Below the pieces are notes generated by a model that ran no database searches, was not told where the DNA came from, and saw only the letters and a program-made list of their open reading frames with translations. From CAMYKD01 sp041617155 (lineage in GTDB: Bacteria; Pseudomonadota; Alphaproteobacteria; Kiloniellales; JAKSDN01), in contig JBFJPL010000001.1 of NCBI GenBank assembly GCA_041617155.1, positions 1 to 64,000 of the forward strand: a stretch of DNA of 64,000 nucleotides, written 5' to 3'. This document shows, in pieces, positions 44,508 through 52,858 of this stretch. The translations under genes and the position numbers were made by a program. Every line of letters starts with the position of its first letter. Position 1 is the stretch's first letter.

Positions 44508-45749
44508 TTGGAATTCTTCGCCGACCTGCTGGTACTGCTGGTTCTAACCCGGATTCTGGGCGAGCTGGCCGAGCGTGTGGGGCAGCCCGCATCGGTCGGC
44601 GAGCTTTGTGCGGGAGTTCTTCTAGCGGCGCTGGCGGCTTGGTTGGCGCCACAGCTGCCCTACCTGGGCCGGCTCGCCGCCAGCGAGAACCTGGCGACAA
44701 TTGTCGACATCGCGATTTTCTTTCTGGTCCTGCTGGCCAGCGTGGAGTTGGAGCCCGAGGAAATCGCGCGGCGTTCACCGGGTGCTCTCGCCGTTGCCTT
44801 GGGGGGCATGCTCGTTCCGCTGTTGGCCGGCGCGGCTTTGGCCTGGCTTTTCCTGCCCGATTCCGAACTGAAGCAAGGCCAGGTTCTGCTGGTCGGCGTG
44901 GCCATGTCGATCTCGGCGATTCCGGCCACCGTAAAGATCTTTGCGGATCTAAACCTGCTGCATGCCCGGGTCGGGCAAACCGTGGTGGCGGCCGCGATTT
45001 TCGACGACGTGTTCGGCTTGATCTTGCTCGCGATCCTGGTTGCCGTCATCCAGACCGGTCAAGTTCCCAACCTGCCGGCACTCGGGTTGCTGTTTGCCAA
45101 GGTGGCCGGATTTTTCGCCATTACCATGGCGCTGGGCGTCCACGTATATCCCCGGGTCCGACGCGGCCTCAAGCTCATGCAGGCCACCGCCATGGAATTC
45201 AGCGCCCTCGTTGCGGTTGCGCTGGCCTACGGACTGCTGGCCGAACTGCTGAACATGCACTGGGTGCTGGGCGCCTTCATGGCCGGGCTCTATTTCGAGA
45301 AGTCGCGGGTCGGAATTCGTGCCTACAACGAAATGCGGGTGATCCTCACAGCGCTGGCCGGCGGTTTCCTTGGGCCGATTTTTTTCGCCGCGATTGGCCT
45401 GCGGGTCGATCTCAACGCGATCACCGAGGTGCCGCTGTTCCTGGCGCTGCTCATCGCCATCGCCTTCTTAGGCAAGCTGGTCGGTGCCGGCCTGCCGGCG
45501 CTCTGGTCCGGGCTGGGCAGACCCGAGGCCTTGGCCGTCGGCGCCGGCATGGGGGCCCGCGGGGCGATCGAGATAGTCGTGATATCGATCGCCTACGAAG
45601 CCGGCCTTTTCGTTGTGCCGGAGCCGACGGCGCCGGTCGTCACACACCTCTATTCGGCGCTGATCCTGATGGCTGCGTCGACGACGTTGCTCACGCCGAT
45701 ACTACTGCGCCGGATCGTTCCAGCGATCCGGCCCCCGGCCGATCGCTAG
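44508..45749 (+). CDS. Cation/proton antiporter, CPA2 (KefB-like) membrane domain
   Basis: 413-residue inner-membrane protein with about twelve hydrophobic helices, including the family pair FDDVFGLILLAI and GAFMAGLYFEKS. It has no C-terminal TrkA-N domain, so it resembles Na+/H+ or K+/H+ exchangers without nucleotide control. It starts with TTG about 28 bases after the stress protein, without a strong ribosome site, so the start is uncertain. Its end faces a large inverted repeat. Confidence 0.85.
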   Translation: MEFFADLLVLLVLTRILGELAERVGQPASVGELCAGVLLAALAAWLAPQLPYLGRLAASENLATIVDIAIFFLVLLASVELEPEEIARRSPGALAVALGGMLVPLLAGAALAWLFLPDSELKQGQVLLVGVAMSISAIPATVKIFADLNLLHARVGQTVVAAAIFDDVFGLILLAILVAVIQTGQVPNLPALGLLFAKVAGFFAITMALGVHVYPRVRRGLKLMQATAMEFSALVAVALAYGLLAELLNMHWVLGAFMAGLYFEKSRVGIRAYNEMRVILTALAGGFLGPIFFAAIGLRVDLNAITEVPLFLALLIAIAFLGKLVGAGLPALWSGLGRPEALAVGAGMGARGAIEIVVISIAYEAGLFVVPEPTAPVVTHLYSALILMAASTTLLTPILLRRIVPAIRPPADR

Positions 45750-45780
45750 AGCGTTATCCGTTCGCGTAGGGTCGGTGCCG

Positions 45781-45845
45781 GCCCGCTCCCCCTCCCGGCC
45801 GCCCATATCATACGATTCCGTGGGCGGCCGGGAGGGGGAGCGGGC
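45781..45845. repeat. Perfect 25-bp inverted repeat with 15-base loop
   Basis: The arms 45781-45805 and 45821-45845 are exactly complementary and GC-rich (CTCCCCCTCCCGGCC core). Outer sequences TAGAGCGTTATCCG (about 45747-45760) and CGGATAATGCGCTA (about 45860-45873) form a second, imperfect pair, so the whole element spans about 126 bases. It lies between convergent genes and could act as a two-way terminator or be a small palindromic mobile repeat (MITE/REP-like). There is no T-run after either arm. Confidence 0.85.
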
Positions 45846-45870
45846 TGGATCGACTTGTTCGGATAATGCG

Positions 45871-46860
45871 CTAGTCCGTGGGCAGGGTGAACTCGGCGAC
45901 CACGGGCGCGTGGTAGGATTCGGGACTGTGGCCGAGCGTAGCATGGGCCAAGAGTTCGTCGCTCAAGGCCTCGTTATGCGCTTCCAGATGACGGTAGTGC
46001 GCGAGCAGGCCGCGTGATACCAGAAGGTGATCCAGCATCACCCTGCGGCCACCATGAACGACGGAAAACCGCTGCGATTGCGGCAGCGTCCGTTCGAGCG
46101 GCACGAGGGCGCGCGAGGCCAATCTTCCATTGCCGGTATCCTCGACATCGCCGCGAATGATCCTGAGCGGCATCTCCCGTTCCTCGGCGTTGAAATCGCC
46201 GCAGACGGCAATCAGCGCCTCCGGTTCGGCGTCGAAGATCCGCTCGACCAGCAGGCGCGCCTCCAAGGCTTGGCCGCAGCGTTTTACCGTCGCCAGGAAG
46301 AAGCCCTCCGCCCAGCCGCCAACACTGCGCCAGGCAAAGGGATCCAGCTTTTGCCCCGGCACCGGCGCGGCGAGCGGCGCGCGCAGGTGCAGATTGACGA
46401 CGTCGATGGGCACGCCGCCGTCCGGCACGACCGTGGCCTTGAGTATTGGCCGGTCCCATTCGATTGGTGAAGCCTCGGCCGCGGGTGGCTCGGCCGTTGC
46501 GGTGCGGTAGGCGGGCCTTGAAACCAGGTCGTGGTGCAGTTGCTCGCTGGAGTCGATCGGCCAGCGGCTGAGGATCACGAGGTTGTGCACGTCGGTCACG
46601 CCACGGCCACCCGAACGCTTGGTCGAGGCGCGGTCGAAGTCGGCATAGGGCGTGGTTTCGAGCAGACGGTCGAGTGCGAGCAGGCGCCGGACGCCACCGC
46701 CGGCCGGCCGTTGGCCGTTGACCTCCTGGAGACACAGCACATCGGCGTTGAGCCGCAGCAGTTGCGGCCGCAGCTGCGCAATGCGCGCTGCCAGCGGCGG
46801 ATCCCGCGCTGGCCGGTCGTCCAGGTTCTCCAGGTTGAAGGTGGCGATGCGGATCGGCAT
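45871..46860 (-). CDS. Endonuclease/exonuclease/phosphatase-family protein
   Basis: 329-residue metal-dependent hydrolase with the family landmarks IATFNLENLDD, VLCLQEVNGQ (metal Glu), CGDFNAEE, and a terminal SPESYHAPVVAEF His motif. Substrates range from DNA to phospholipids and cannot be told here. The ATG at 46860 begins right at the first strand and follows CGGAG; upstream in-frame sequence overlaps the next gene and is rejected. Confidence 0.85.
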   Translation of the reverse strand: MPIRIATFNLENLDDRPARDPPLAARIAQLRPQLLRLNADVLCLQEVNGQRPAGGGVRRLLALDRLLETTPYADFDRASTKRSGGRGVTDVHNLVILSRWPIDSSEQLHHDLVSRPAYRTATAEPPAAEASPIEWDRPILKATVVPDGGVPIDVVNLHLRAPLAAPVPGQKLDPFAWRSVGGWAEGFFLATVKRCGQALEARLLVERIFDAEPEALIAVCGDFNAEEREMPLRIIRGDVEDTGNGRLASRALVPLERTLPQSQRFSVVHGGRRVMLDHLLVSRGLLAHYRHLEAHNEALSDELLAHATLGHSPESYHAPVVAEFTLPTD

Positions 46861-46901
46861 GGCTCCGAAAGCAGTTTGCCGGCCAGAGCCGTCCCCGAAG
46901 C

Positions 46902-47174
46902 TCAGGCGGCGGGCTGGTTTTCCGGATGCGTCGCTATGAAGTGGCGCAGGACCATGCGGAGCTTCAGGGCGTGACCCCAGTCCCCGCGGGCGTGTGCCGC
47001 GTGGATGTCGTCGACGATGATTCGCTTCAGCATCGGCACGCCCTCGGGCGAGTGAATCAGGTAGCTGCCGAGCTCGGCGGCAATGATTTCGGGGCAATGT
47101 TCGTGCTCGGCGACCGCGTCGACCTCCTCCTCGGTCAGGTCCGAAAGTGCGATGCAATCGTTTAGTGTCAGCAT
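46902..47174 (-). CDS. Small conserved hypothetical protein, 90 residues
   Basis: Acidic, helical, cytosolic protein: LTEEEVDAVAEHEHCPEI, then ELGSYLIHSPEGVPMLKRII. The family name is not known to me. The ATG follows AGGGAGCG, a good ribosome site. It lies between the endonuclease-family and bacteriohemerythrin genes on the same strand and is probably co-transcribed with the latter. Confidence 0.75.
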   Translation of the reverse strand: MLTLNDCIALSDLTEEEVDAVAEHEHCPEIIAAELGSYLIHSPEGVPMLKRIIVDDIHAAHARGDWGHALKLRMVLRHFIATHPENQPAA

Positions 47175-47226
47175 TCGGATCGCTCCCTAGTGACTCACAG
47201 ATGTTTCAGGACAACCGGCATCCCGC

Positions 47227-47694
47227 TCAGACGCTCCAAGAGACTTCGACGCCCTTGAACCGTTTGGCGACGTCCTTCGCCACCGTGCTGCTTTCCACGT
47301 AAGGGCGATAGGCCATGTCCTCGATCAGGATGTGATGGTTGAGCCATTCGCGGAGAAAGCTGAGGAGTTCGTCCTTGATCATCGTGGAAGCGGCCTCCGC
47401 GTCGGCATCGAAATGTTCCGTCACCTCCTGAATCTGCTTGATAAAATCCCTGTGCTCGGTTTTTTGAACATCGATGCCCGGAAAATTGCAGGCGATCATC
47501 ACACGCTCTTCCCGTGCGAAATGAAACTCCGCGTAACGTTGCAGGGCCACAAGGCATTGTCGAACGACCTCGTGCCGCATTGATTCGCCGACGTTGGCGT
47601 TCAACTGGTTGATGATCTTGATGAGCGTCCTGTGATCGTCGTCCAGTTCGGACAGGCCGACGCTCATTTCCGTTGTCCATCGTATGAGGGGCAT
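47227..47694 (-). CDS. Bacteriohemerythrin
   Basis: 155-residue di-iron oxygen-binding protein. Ligand pattern: LDDDHRTL (first His), RYAEFHFAREERVM (HxxxE), KTEHRDFIKQ, then WLNHHILIEDMAYRPYV (H..H....D). The start MPLIRWTTEMSVGLSELDDDH is typical of bacteriohemerythrins. It could store or sense oxygen or protect the cbb3 oxidase. It is divergent from a second hemerythrin-like gene, with two FNR-type boxes between them. Confidence 0.92.
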   Translation of the reverse strand: MPLIRWTTEMSVGLSELDDDHRTLIKIINQLNANVGESMRHEVVRQCLVALQRYAEFHFAREERVMIACNFPGIDVQKTEHRDFIKQIQEVTEHFDADAEAASTMIKDELLSFLREWLNHHILIEDMAYRPYVESSTVAKDVAKRFKGVEVSWSV

Positions 47695-47801
47695 AGGTAT
47701 TCAAGCTCCCTGCCTCTAGCGGTTCGGCGGCCTGGGTCCATAGGCGACGGCCGGAAACCGGCGAACAGGCAAACTCTACCGCTTGCCGGTCCTTGCCAGC
47801 A

Positions 47802-47815
47802 TTGATCGAGATCAA
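47802..47815. promoter_or_regulatory. FNR/FixK-type box between the two hemerythrin genes
   Basis: TTGATCGAGATCAA, a perfect FNR/FixK consensus palindrome, 108 bases from the bacteriohemerythrin start. A second, weaker box follows 30 bases later. Confidence 0.8.
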
Positions 47816-47845
47816 ATCGCAGCCACGATGCCGCCGCGCGATCGA

Positions 47846-47859
47846 TTGATCTAAATCAT
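47846..47859. promoter_or_regulatory. Second FNR-type box (one mismatch) between hemerythrin genes
   Basis: TTGATCTAAATCAT, matching TTGA-N6-TCAA at seven of eight defined positions. It is 77 bases before the start of the plus-strand hemerythrin-like gene. Confidence 0.6.
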
Positions 47860-47935
47860 GGAAGTGCCGGCGCGGCGTGTGCATCTTAGCGGCAATCGCA
47901 GGCTGGCCGAGCAGCGGCCGGCGGAGGTGTGAGTC

Positions 47936-48595
47936 TTGGCCATGCCCCTCGCTTACAGCGTCATCCGCAGCGAGCACTTTGAGCTGAACCTCGTGCTCGC
48001 CTGTCTCCAGCAGTTGACACAGGACGCGGGCCGGCAGCCGGACTTCGAGGTACTCTATCTGATTCTCGACTACATCGAGGGCTTCCCGGAGACCTTTCAC
48101 CACCCGAAGGAGGAGGCGCATCTCTTCAAGGCGGTTCGCCGCCGCAAGCCCGATGCCGGGCCATTGATCGACCGCTTGTGCGACGAGCACGCCCAAGGCA
48201 TCGAACTGATGACCGAGCTCAGAGAGTCGCTCGATGCCTACGCCAGCGACCCCGCCGCCAGGGGGCGGTTTCATGAGGTTGCGATGCGCTATGTGGCGTT
48301 CGAGCGGGCCCACATGCGGTGCGAGGAGCAGGAGATCCTGCCGCTCGCCCTCGAGGTGCTGACCCGAGAAGATTGGCAGGAGATCGCGGCGGCCTTCCTG
48401 TCGAACCAGCACCCGCTGCTCAACCCGACACGCCAGCGGCAGTTCGACAAGCTGTTCGGCACGATCCTGCGTGTCGTGCCGGGCGGCTTGATCCTTCAGG
48501 CCGAGGCGATCAAGGCCCAGCAGTCGTCCTCTCAGGAATCCTCTTCGTCGTCGAACAGTATGCGCTCGGCGGCGCCGTCCAGATCATCGTACTGA
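47936..48595 (+). CDS. Hemerythrin HHE-domain protein
   Basis: 219-residue helical protein with His and Glu spaced as in HHE cation-binding domains: SEHFELN, FHHPKEEAHLF, DEHAQGIELM and FERAHMRCEEQEILP. HHE proteins bind di-iron and act in oxygen, NO or iron handling. The start is TTG 47936 after GGAGG, with ATG 47942 as alternative. The Ser-rich tail (SSSQESSSSSN) is antisense to the acidic tail of ccoS and may simply reflect run-on into that gene. Confidence 0.82.
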   Translation: MAMPLAYSVIRSEHFELNLVLACLQQLTQDAGRQPDFEVLYLILDYIEGFPETFHHPKEEAHLFKAVRRRKPDAGPLIDRLCDEHAQGIELMTELRESLDAYASDPAARGRFHEVAMRYVAFERAHMRCEEQEILPLALEVLTREDWQEIAAAFLSNQHPLLNPTRQRQFDKLFGTILRVVPGGLILQAEAIKAQQSSSQESSSSSNSMRSAAPSRSSY

Positions 48596-48681
48596 CCCGA
48601 ACGCAGCGACCAGAGGAAAGCGCCCAAGCCGATCAGGCCGAGCAGGAGCGCGATCGGGATCAAGTAAAGCATGCCGCTCAT
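48532..48681 (-). CDS. ccoS: cbb3 oxidase maturation protein CcoS
   Basis: 49-residue membrane protein: MSGMLYLIPIALLLGLIGL, then WSLRSGQYDDLDGAAERILF, which is the highly conserved CcoS/FixS pattern. It is needed to put cofactors into the cbb3 oxidase. Its ATG overlaps the ccoI stop (ATGA). It ends inside the tail of the convergent hemerythrin-like gene. Confidence 0.92.
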   Translation of the reverse strand: MSGMLYLIPIALLLGLIGLGAFLWSLRSGQYDDLDGAAERILFDDEEDS

Positions 48682-50879
48682 CGCCCGCCTCCCGCCCGCG
48701 CGGCGCGGCCGAGGCGCAGCGCATTGGCGATCACCACCAGCGACGATGTCGACATGGCGATCGCGGCGATCAAGGGCGTCACCAGACCGGCCATCGCCAG
48801 CGGTATGGTCAGCGCGTTGTAGCCGAAGGCGAGCCAAAGATTCTCCCGGACCAGATGCTCGGCCCGCCGCGCGACGCCCAGGAGTTCCAGCACCGGCCCC
48901 AGGGACCGGCCCTGAAACACCGCGTCGGCCGCCGTTTGGCTGATATCGATGGCGCTGGAGGGCGACAGCGAGACCAAGGCGGCGGCCAGCGCCGGCGCGT
49001 CGTTCAGGCCGTCGCCGACCATCAACACCCGCTGGCCCCGCGCGCGCAGGGCTTCGAGATGGGCGACCTTGTCGGCCGGGCTGCATGCCGCCCGCCACTT
49101 GGTGATGCCCAGTTCACCGGCGACCCGGGCGACTGGCGCCGCGCGGTCGCCGGACAAGAGCTCGACTGACAGTCCACTGTCCTCGAGCGCGGCGATCACC
49201 GCGGCCGCATCCGCGCGTGGCCGGTCGACGAAGGCAAAGCGCCGTGGCGCGCTGTCGGGCGCCGTCAGCCAAAGTTCCGGTCCGTCGGCGCTTGCGTCCT
49301 CTGGCAGGCCGCACCAGCGTCGGCTGCCCAGCCGGATTTCGCCCGCCTCGGTCGGCAGCGTGAGGCCCCGCCCGGGCAGCTCCCGCACGCCCTCCGCGAG
49401 CGCGACCTCGGGTGCGGCGCGCAGCAAGGCCCGCGCCAGAGGGTGGCGACTCGCGCCGGCCAGCGAGGCCGCCAGCGCGAGCCCGCCCGGGTCGAGCGCC
49501 TGGCCCTGCAGTTCCGGCCGGCCTTCGGTCAGAGTACCGGTCTTGTCGAACACCACAGTATCGACCGTGGCCAGGCGCTCCAGCGCGGTGGCCGATTTCA
49601 GCAGCACGCCCCGGCCGAGCAGGCGCCCGCTGGCGATCACCTGCACCGCCGGCACCGCGAGGCCGAGCGCGCAGGGACAGGTGATGATCAAGACCGAGAC
49701 GGCGGTCAGCAATGCCGTCTGCCAGGGCACTCCCGCGAACAAAACCCAGCCCAGGAAGGTCAGCAGGGCAAGGCTGTGGACTAGCGGGGCGTAGAGCCGC
49801 GCGACACGGTCGGCCAGTGCGACGTACTTGGCGCTGCGTTGCTCGGCCAGTTCCATCAAGCGCACGATCTCGGCCAGCAGGGTGCGCCCGCCGACCGCGG
49901 TGACCTCGAGGGTAAGCGGCGCCGCCAGGTTGAGCGTGCCGGCGAACACCGGATCCCCGGGCCCGGCCGGGACCGGCAGGCTTTCGCCGCTGATCAGGCT
50001 GTTGTCCAGCTCGGACTCGCCGGCGCGGACCCGGGCGTCGACCGCGATGCGCTCGCCGGCCGCGACCAGGACGGTCATATCGGCGCGGATCTGTTCGGCC
50101 GGCAGCCTGGCTTGCGTGCCGTCCGGGCGAAGCACCGTCACCGGGCGGTTTTCCAGTGCCAGCAGTCGCTCGGCGGCGCCTCTCGCCTTGCCGCGCGCGC
50201 GGCGGTCCAGATAGCGGCCGATCAGTAGGAAGAACAGCAGCCCGACGGCAGCCTCGAAGTAGACATGCGGCCCCCCCTCCGCGGTCTCCCACAGGCTGAC
50301 CCCGGCGGCGAGCAGCACCGCCAGCGCGATCGGCAGATCCATGTTGGTCCGCCCGGCCCTGAGCGCCGCCAGGGCCGAGCGGAAGAACGGCCGGCCGGCA
50401 TAGGCGATCGCCGGCAGGGCGATCAGCGCCGAGAACCAGTGCAGTAGCCCGCGGGTCGCCGGACCCATGTCCTGGGCGTGGCCGGCCCACACCGCGACCG
50501 ACAGCAGCATCACGTTGCCGGCGGCGAAGCCGGCCACGGCGAGCGCGCGCAGCAGCTCCTTTTCCGCTAGGGCGTCGCCGCTTCGCAGCCGCTCGGCATC
50601 GTAAGGCACGACATGGAAGCCGAGCTGCTCGACCGCCCGTGCCAGCTCAGGGGCCCGCGCCGCCGCGCCCTGCCAGCGCAACGCCAGACGGCGCGTGGTC
50701 AGGTTGACCCGGCCCAGGCTCAGGCCCGGCTGCTGCGCCAGTGCGGTTTCGATCCGTCGCACGCAGCCGCCGCAGTGCAGACCTTCGACGATCAGCTCCA
50801 ACGAGTGCTCGCCGTTGTCGTGCGCCCTGGCATGGACCGCCAGGTCCGCGGCGCCGGCCGTGTCGCCGAGCGACGCCAT
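48678..50879 (-). CDS. ccoI: Copper-translocating P-type ATPase CcoI (FixI)
   Basis: 733-residue P1B ATPase that supplies copper for cbb3 assembly. It has an N-terminal metal-binding domain with GLHCGGCVRRIE, about eight membrane helices including ITCPCALGLAVPAV (CPC), the phosphorylation motif FDKTGTLTEG, the HP motif in SRHPLARALL, and GDGLNDAPALAAA. ATG 50879 overlaps the ccoH stop; an in-frame upstream start inside ccoH is rejected. Confidence 0.93.
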   Translation of the reverse strand: MASLGDTAGAADLAVHARAHDNGEHSLELIVEGLHCGGCVRRIETALAQQPGLSLGRVNLTTRRLALRWQGAAARAPELARAVEQLGFHVVPYDAERLRSGDALAEKELLRALAVAGFAAGNVMLLSVAVWAGHAQDMGPATRGLLHWFSALIALPAIAYAGRPFFRSALAALRAGRTNMDLPIALAVLLAAGVSLWETAEGGPHVYFEAAVGLLFFLLIGRYLDRRARGKARGAAERLLALENRPVTVLRPDGTQARLPAEQIRADMTVLVAAGERIAVDARVRAGESELDNSLISGESLPVPAGPGDPVFAGTLNLAAPLTLEVTAVGGRTLLAEIVRLMELAEQRSAKYVALADRVARLYAPLVHSLALLTFLGWVLFAGVPWQTALLTAVSVLIITCPCALGLAVPAVQVIASGRLLGRGVLLKSATALERLATVDTVVFDKTGTLTEGRPELQGQALDPGGLALAASLAGASRHPLARALLRAAPEVALAEGVRELPGRGLTLPTEAGEIRLGSRRWCGLPEDASADGPELWLTAPDSAPRRFAFVDRPRADAAAVIAALEDSGLSVELLSGDRAAPVARVAGELGITKWRAACSPADKVAHLEALRARGQRVLMVGDGLNDAPALAAALVSLSPSSAIDISQTAADAVFQGRSLGPVLELLGVARRAEHLVRENLWLAFGYNALTIPLAMAGLVTPLIAAIAMSTSSLVVIANALRLGRAARAGGGR

Positions 50880-51358
50880 CACTCGATCACCACGCGGCGC
50901 CGCGCCTGATAGACACCGCCCGGGTGCTCGGCCAGGATCAAGAGATCCCACTGGCCGGGCAGGGGCAGCACGAGTTCGGTGCCGTAGCGGCCCGCCGCGC
51001 GCTTGGCGAGCGTCACCGTCGTGTCGTGACCGCTGTGGGTCGGCCGTATCAGCCTGGCACGAACCCGGTCCGGGATGACGGCGCCACCACGGCGATCCCG
51101 CAGGGTGACCTCGATCCGAACCCCCTGCGCGCCGGTCGATTGGACCACCGATTCGAGCTGCCAGCCGAGCGTCCGCTGCGCGCGGGCGGCCTCGAGCGTC
51201 CGGTTGTAGTCGACCCCTTTGCTATAGGCGCCGACGGTCTCCAGGCCGGTCCAGCTGGTGAAGGCGAAGATCATCATGATGCCGTTGGCCGCCAGGACCA
51301 CGGCGAACATGGCGAAGAACACCCAGGGACCCCAGCCCAGACGCCGTCGGTCGATCAT
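50879..51358 (-). CDS. ccoH: cbb3 oxidase assembly protein CcoH (FixH)
   Basis: 159-residue protein with one N-terminal membrane helix (WGPWVFFAMFAVVLAANGIM) and a periplasmic beta-rich domain (ALEAARAQ..GWQ, LPLPGQWDLLILAE) typical of FixH. It overlaps ccoG upstream and ccoI downstream by four bases each, so G-H-I-S is one coupled unit. Confidence 0.9.
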   Translation of the reverse strand: MIDRRRLGWGPWVFFAMFAVVLAANGIMMIFAFTSWTGLETVGAYSKGVDYNRTLEAARAQRTLGWQLESVVQSTGAQGVRIEVTLRDRRGGAVIPDRVRARLIRPTHSGHDTTVTLAKRAAGRYGTELVLPLPGQWDLLILAEHPGGVYQARRRVVIE

Positions 51359-52842
51359 CTTGCCGGTCCCCGGAAGCTGGCTTGGTAGACCGATTCTTCG
51401 CCGCGGGCTTCGTCGCGCAGCACGAAGTTGATCGGCACGGTGTCGCCGGGCATTTCGCCTTTCGGCAGGGTGACGTAGACCCGGAAGGTGGCGACCGAAT
51501 CGGCCCGCGCGTTCAGCACCACCGCCTCGTGCGCGTCGCCTGGCTGCCCGACCACCTGCATGGTGGCCGCGGGCGGACCGTCAAGGCTGAGCACGAAGGC
51601 GCGCGCCGCGCGGGTCTGGTTCAGCAACTTGATGGTGTAGCCGTTGCGGATGTCGCCGTCGGACAGGGTGACGAACAGCGGGCTGCGCTCGTGCAGCACG
51701 TTGATGTCGAAGGTCGGCCGGAAGATCAGGCTCCATAGCATGACCCCGGCGACGACCAGGAACAGCAGGCTATAGATCACCGTGCGCGGCCGCGCCAGTT
51801 GATAGGACGACGGCTGGCCGAGCGCGCGGTTCTGCTGGTTGCGTTCGGTGTCGTAGGTGATCAGGTTGGCCGGCCGGCCGACCCGCTCCATGACACTGTT
51901 GCAGGCATCGATACAGAGCGCGCAGCCGATGCACTCGAGCTGGTTGCCGTCGCGGATGTCGATCCCGGTCGGGCAGACCGCGACACACATGTTGCAGTCG
52001 ACGCAATCGCCGCGGTCGTCCCAGCTCTGGCCCTTTTTGTGCTTGCCGCGCGGCTCGCCGCGCCACTTCTCGTAGGTGACGACCAGCGAGTCCTCGTCGA
52101 GCATGGCGGCCTGGATGCGTGGCCAGGGGCACATGTAGGTGCAGACCTGCTCGCGCGCCCAGCCGGCCAGTAGATAGGTCGTCGCCGTGAACAGACCGGC
52201 GAAGAAGTAGACGGTCGGCGAGGCTTGGCCGGTGAAGATCGCCCGCACCACGGTGGGCGCGTCGTTAAAATACATGATCCAGGCACCGCCGGTCGCCGCG
52301 GCGATGACCAGCCAGAGCGCGTGCTTCAGGGTCTTGCGCGCCGCCTTGTCGAGGCTGGGGGCGCTCTTGTCCAGCTTAATGCGGGCGTTGCGGTCGCCTT
52401 CGATCAGGCGCTCGACCCACATGAAGAGATCGGTCCAGACCGTCTGCGGGCAGCTGTAGCCGCACCAGACCCGGCCGGCGATCGAGGTCACCAGGAACAG
52501 GCCGACGGCGGCCAGAATCAGCAGGCCGGCCAGGTAGTAGACCTCCTGCGGCCAGATCTCGATGAAAAAGAAGTAGAGTCGTTCGTGCGCCATATCGACC
52601 AGCACGGCCTGGTCGGGCGCTTCGGCCCCCCGGTCCCAGCGCAGCCACGGCACGATGTAATAGATCGCCAGCAGCCCGACCAGCGCGGCCCACTTGATGC
52701 GCCGAAAGCGGCCGGATACGTCTTTCGGATAGACCTCGACGCGCCCGGCATAGAGCGGCTGGCGCTTCTGCGCCTCGACCGAAAGAGCGTCTTCGACCTG
52801 GACCGTGTCGGCCATCTGTTCCAAGCTTTCCAAGTGCCGCAT
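51355..52842 (-). CDS. ccoG: cbb3 oxidase accessory ferredoxin CcoG (RdxA/FixG)
   Basis: 495-residue membrane protein with several helices and two [4Fe-4S] motifs (CVDCNMCVAVCPTGIDIR and CIGCALCIDACNSVM), preceded by RVWCGYSCPQTVWTDLFMWVE, the FixG signature. The C-terminal IgG-like domain is periplasmic. CcoG acts in copper reduction for cbb3 assembly. It starts at ATG 52842, 17 bases after ccoP; ATG nine codons later is an alternative. Confidence 0.94.
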   Translation of the reverse strand: MRHLESLEQMADTVQVEDALSVEAQKRQPLYAGRVEVYPKDVSGRFRRIKWAALVGLLAIYYIVPWLRWDRGAEAPDQAVLVDMAHERLYFFFIEIWPQEVYYLAGLLILAAVGLFLVTSIAGRVWCGYSCPQTVWTDLFMWVERLIEGDRNARIKLDKSAPSLDKAARKTLKHALWLVIAAATGGAWIMYFNDAPTVVRAIFTGQASPTVYFFAGLFTATTYLLAGWAREQVCTYMCPWPRIQAAMLDEDSLVVTYEKWRGEPRGKHKKGQSWDDRGDCVDCNMCVAVCPTGIDIRDGNQLECIGCALCIDACNSVMERVGRPANLITYDTERNQQNRALGQPSSYQLARPRTVIYSLLFLVVAGVMLWSLIFRPTFDINVLHERSPLFVTLSDGDIRNGYTIKLLNQTRAARAFVLSLDGPPAATMQVVGQPGDAHEAVVLNARADSVATFRVYVTLPKGEMPGDTVPINFVLRDEARGEESVYQASFRGPAR

Positions 52843-52858
52843 AGCGGCGAGCCCCCGG

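Noticed and set aside
45781..45845. Hairpin as a classic rho-independent terminator
   Set aside because: The stem is strong but neither side is followed by a run of T, so it is listed as an inverted repeat only.
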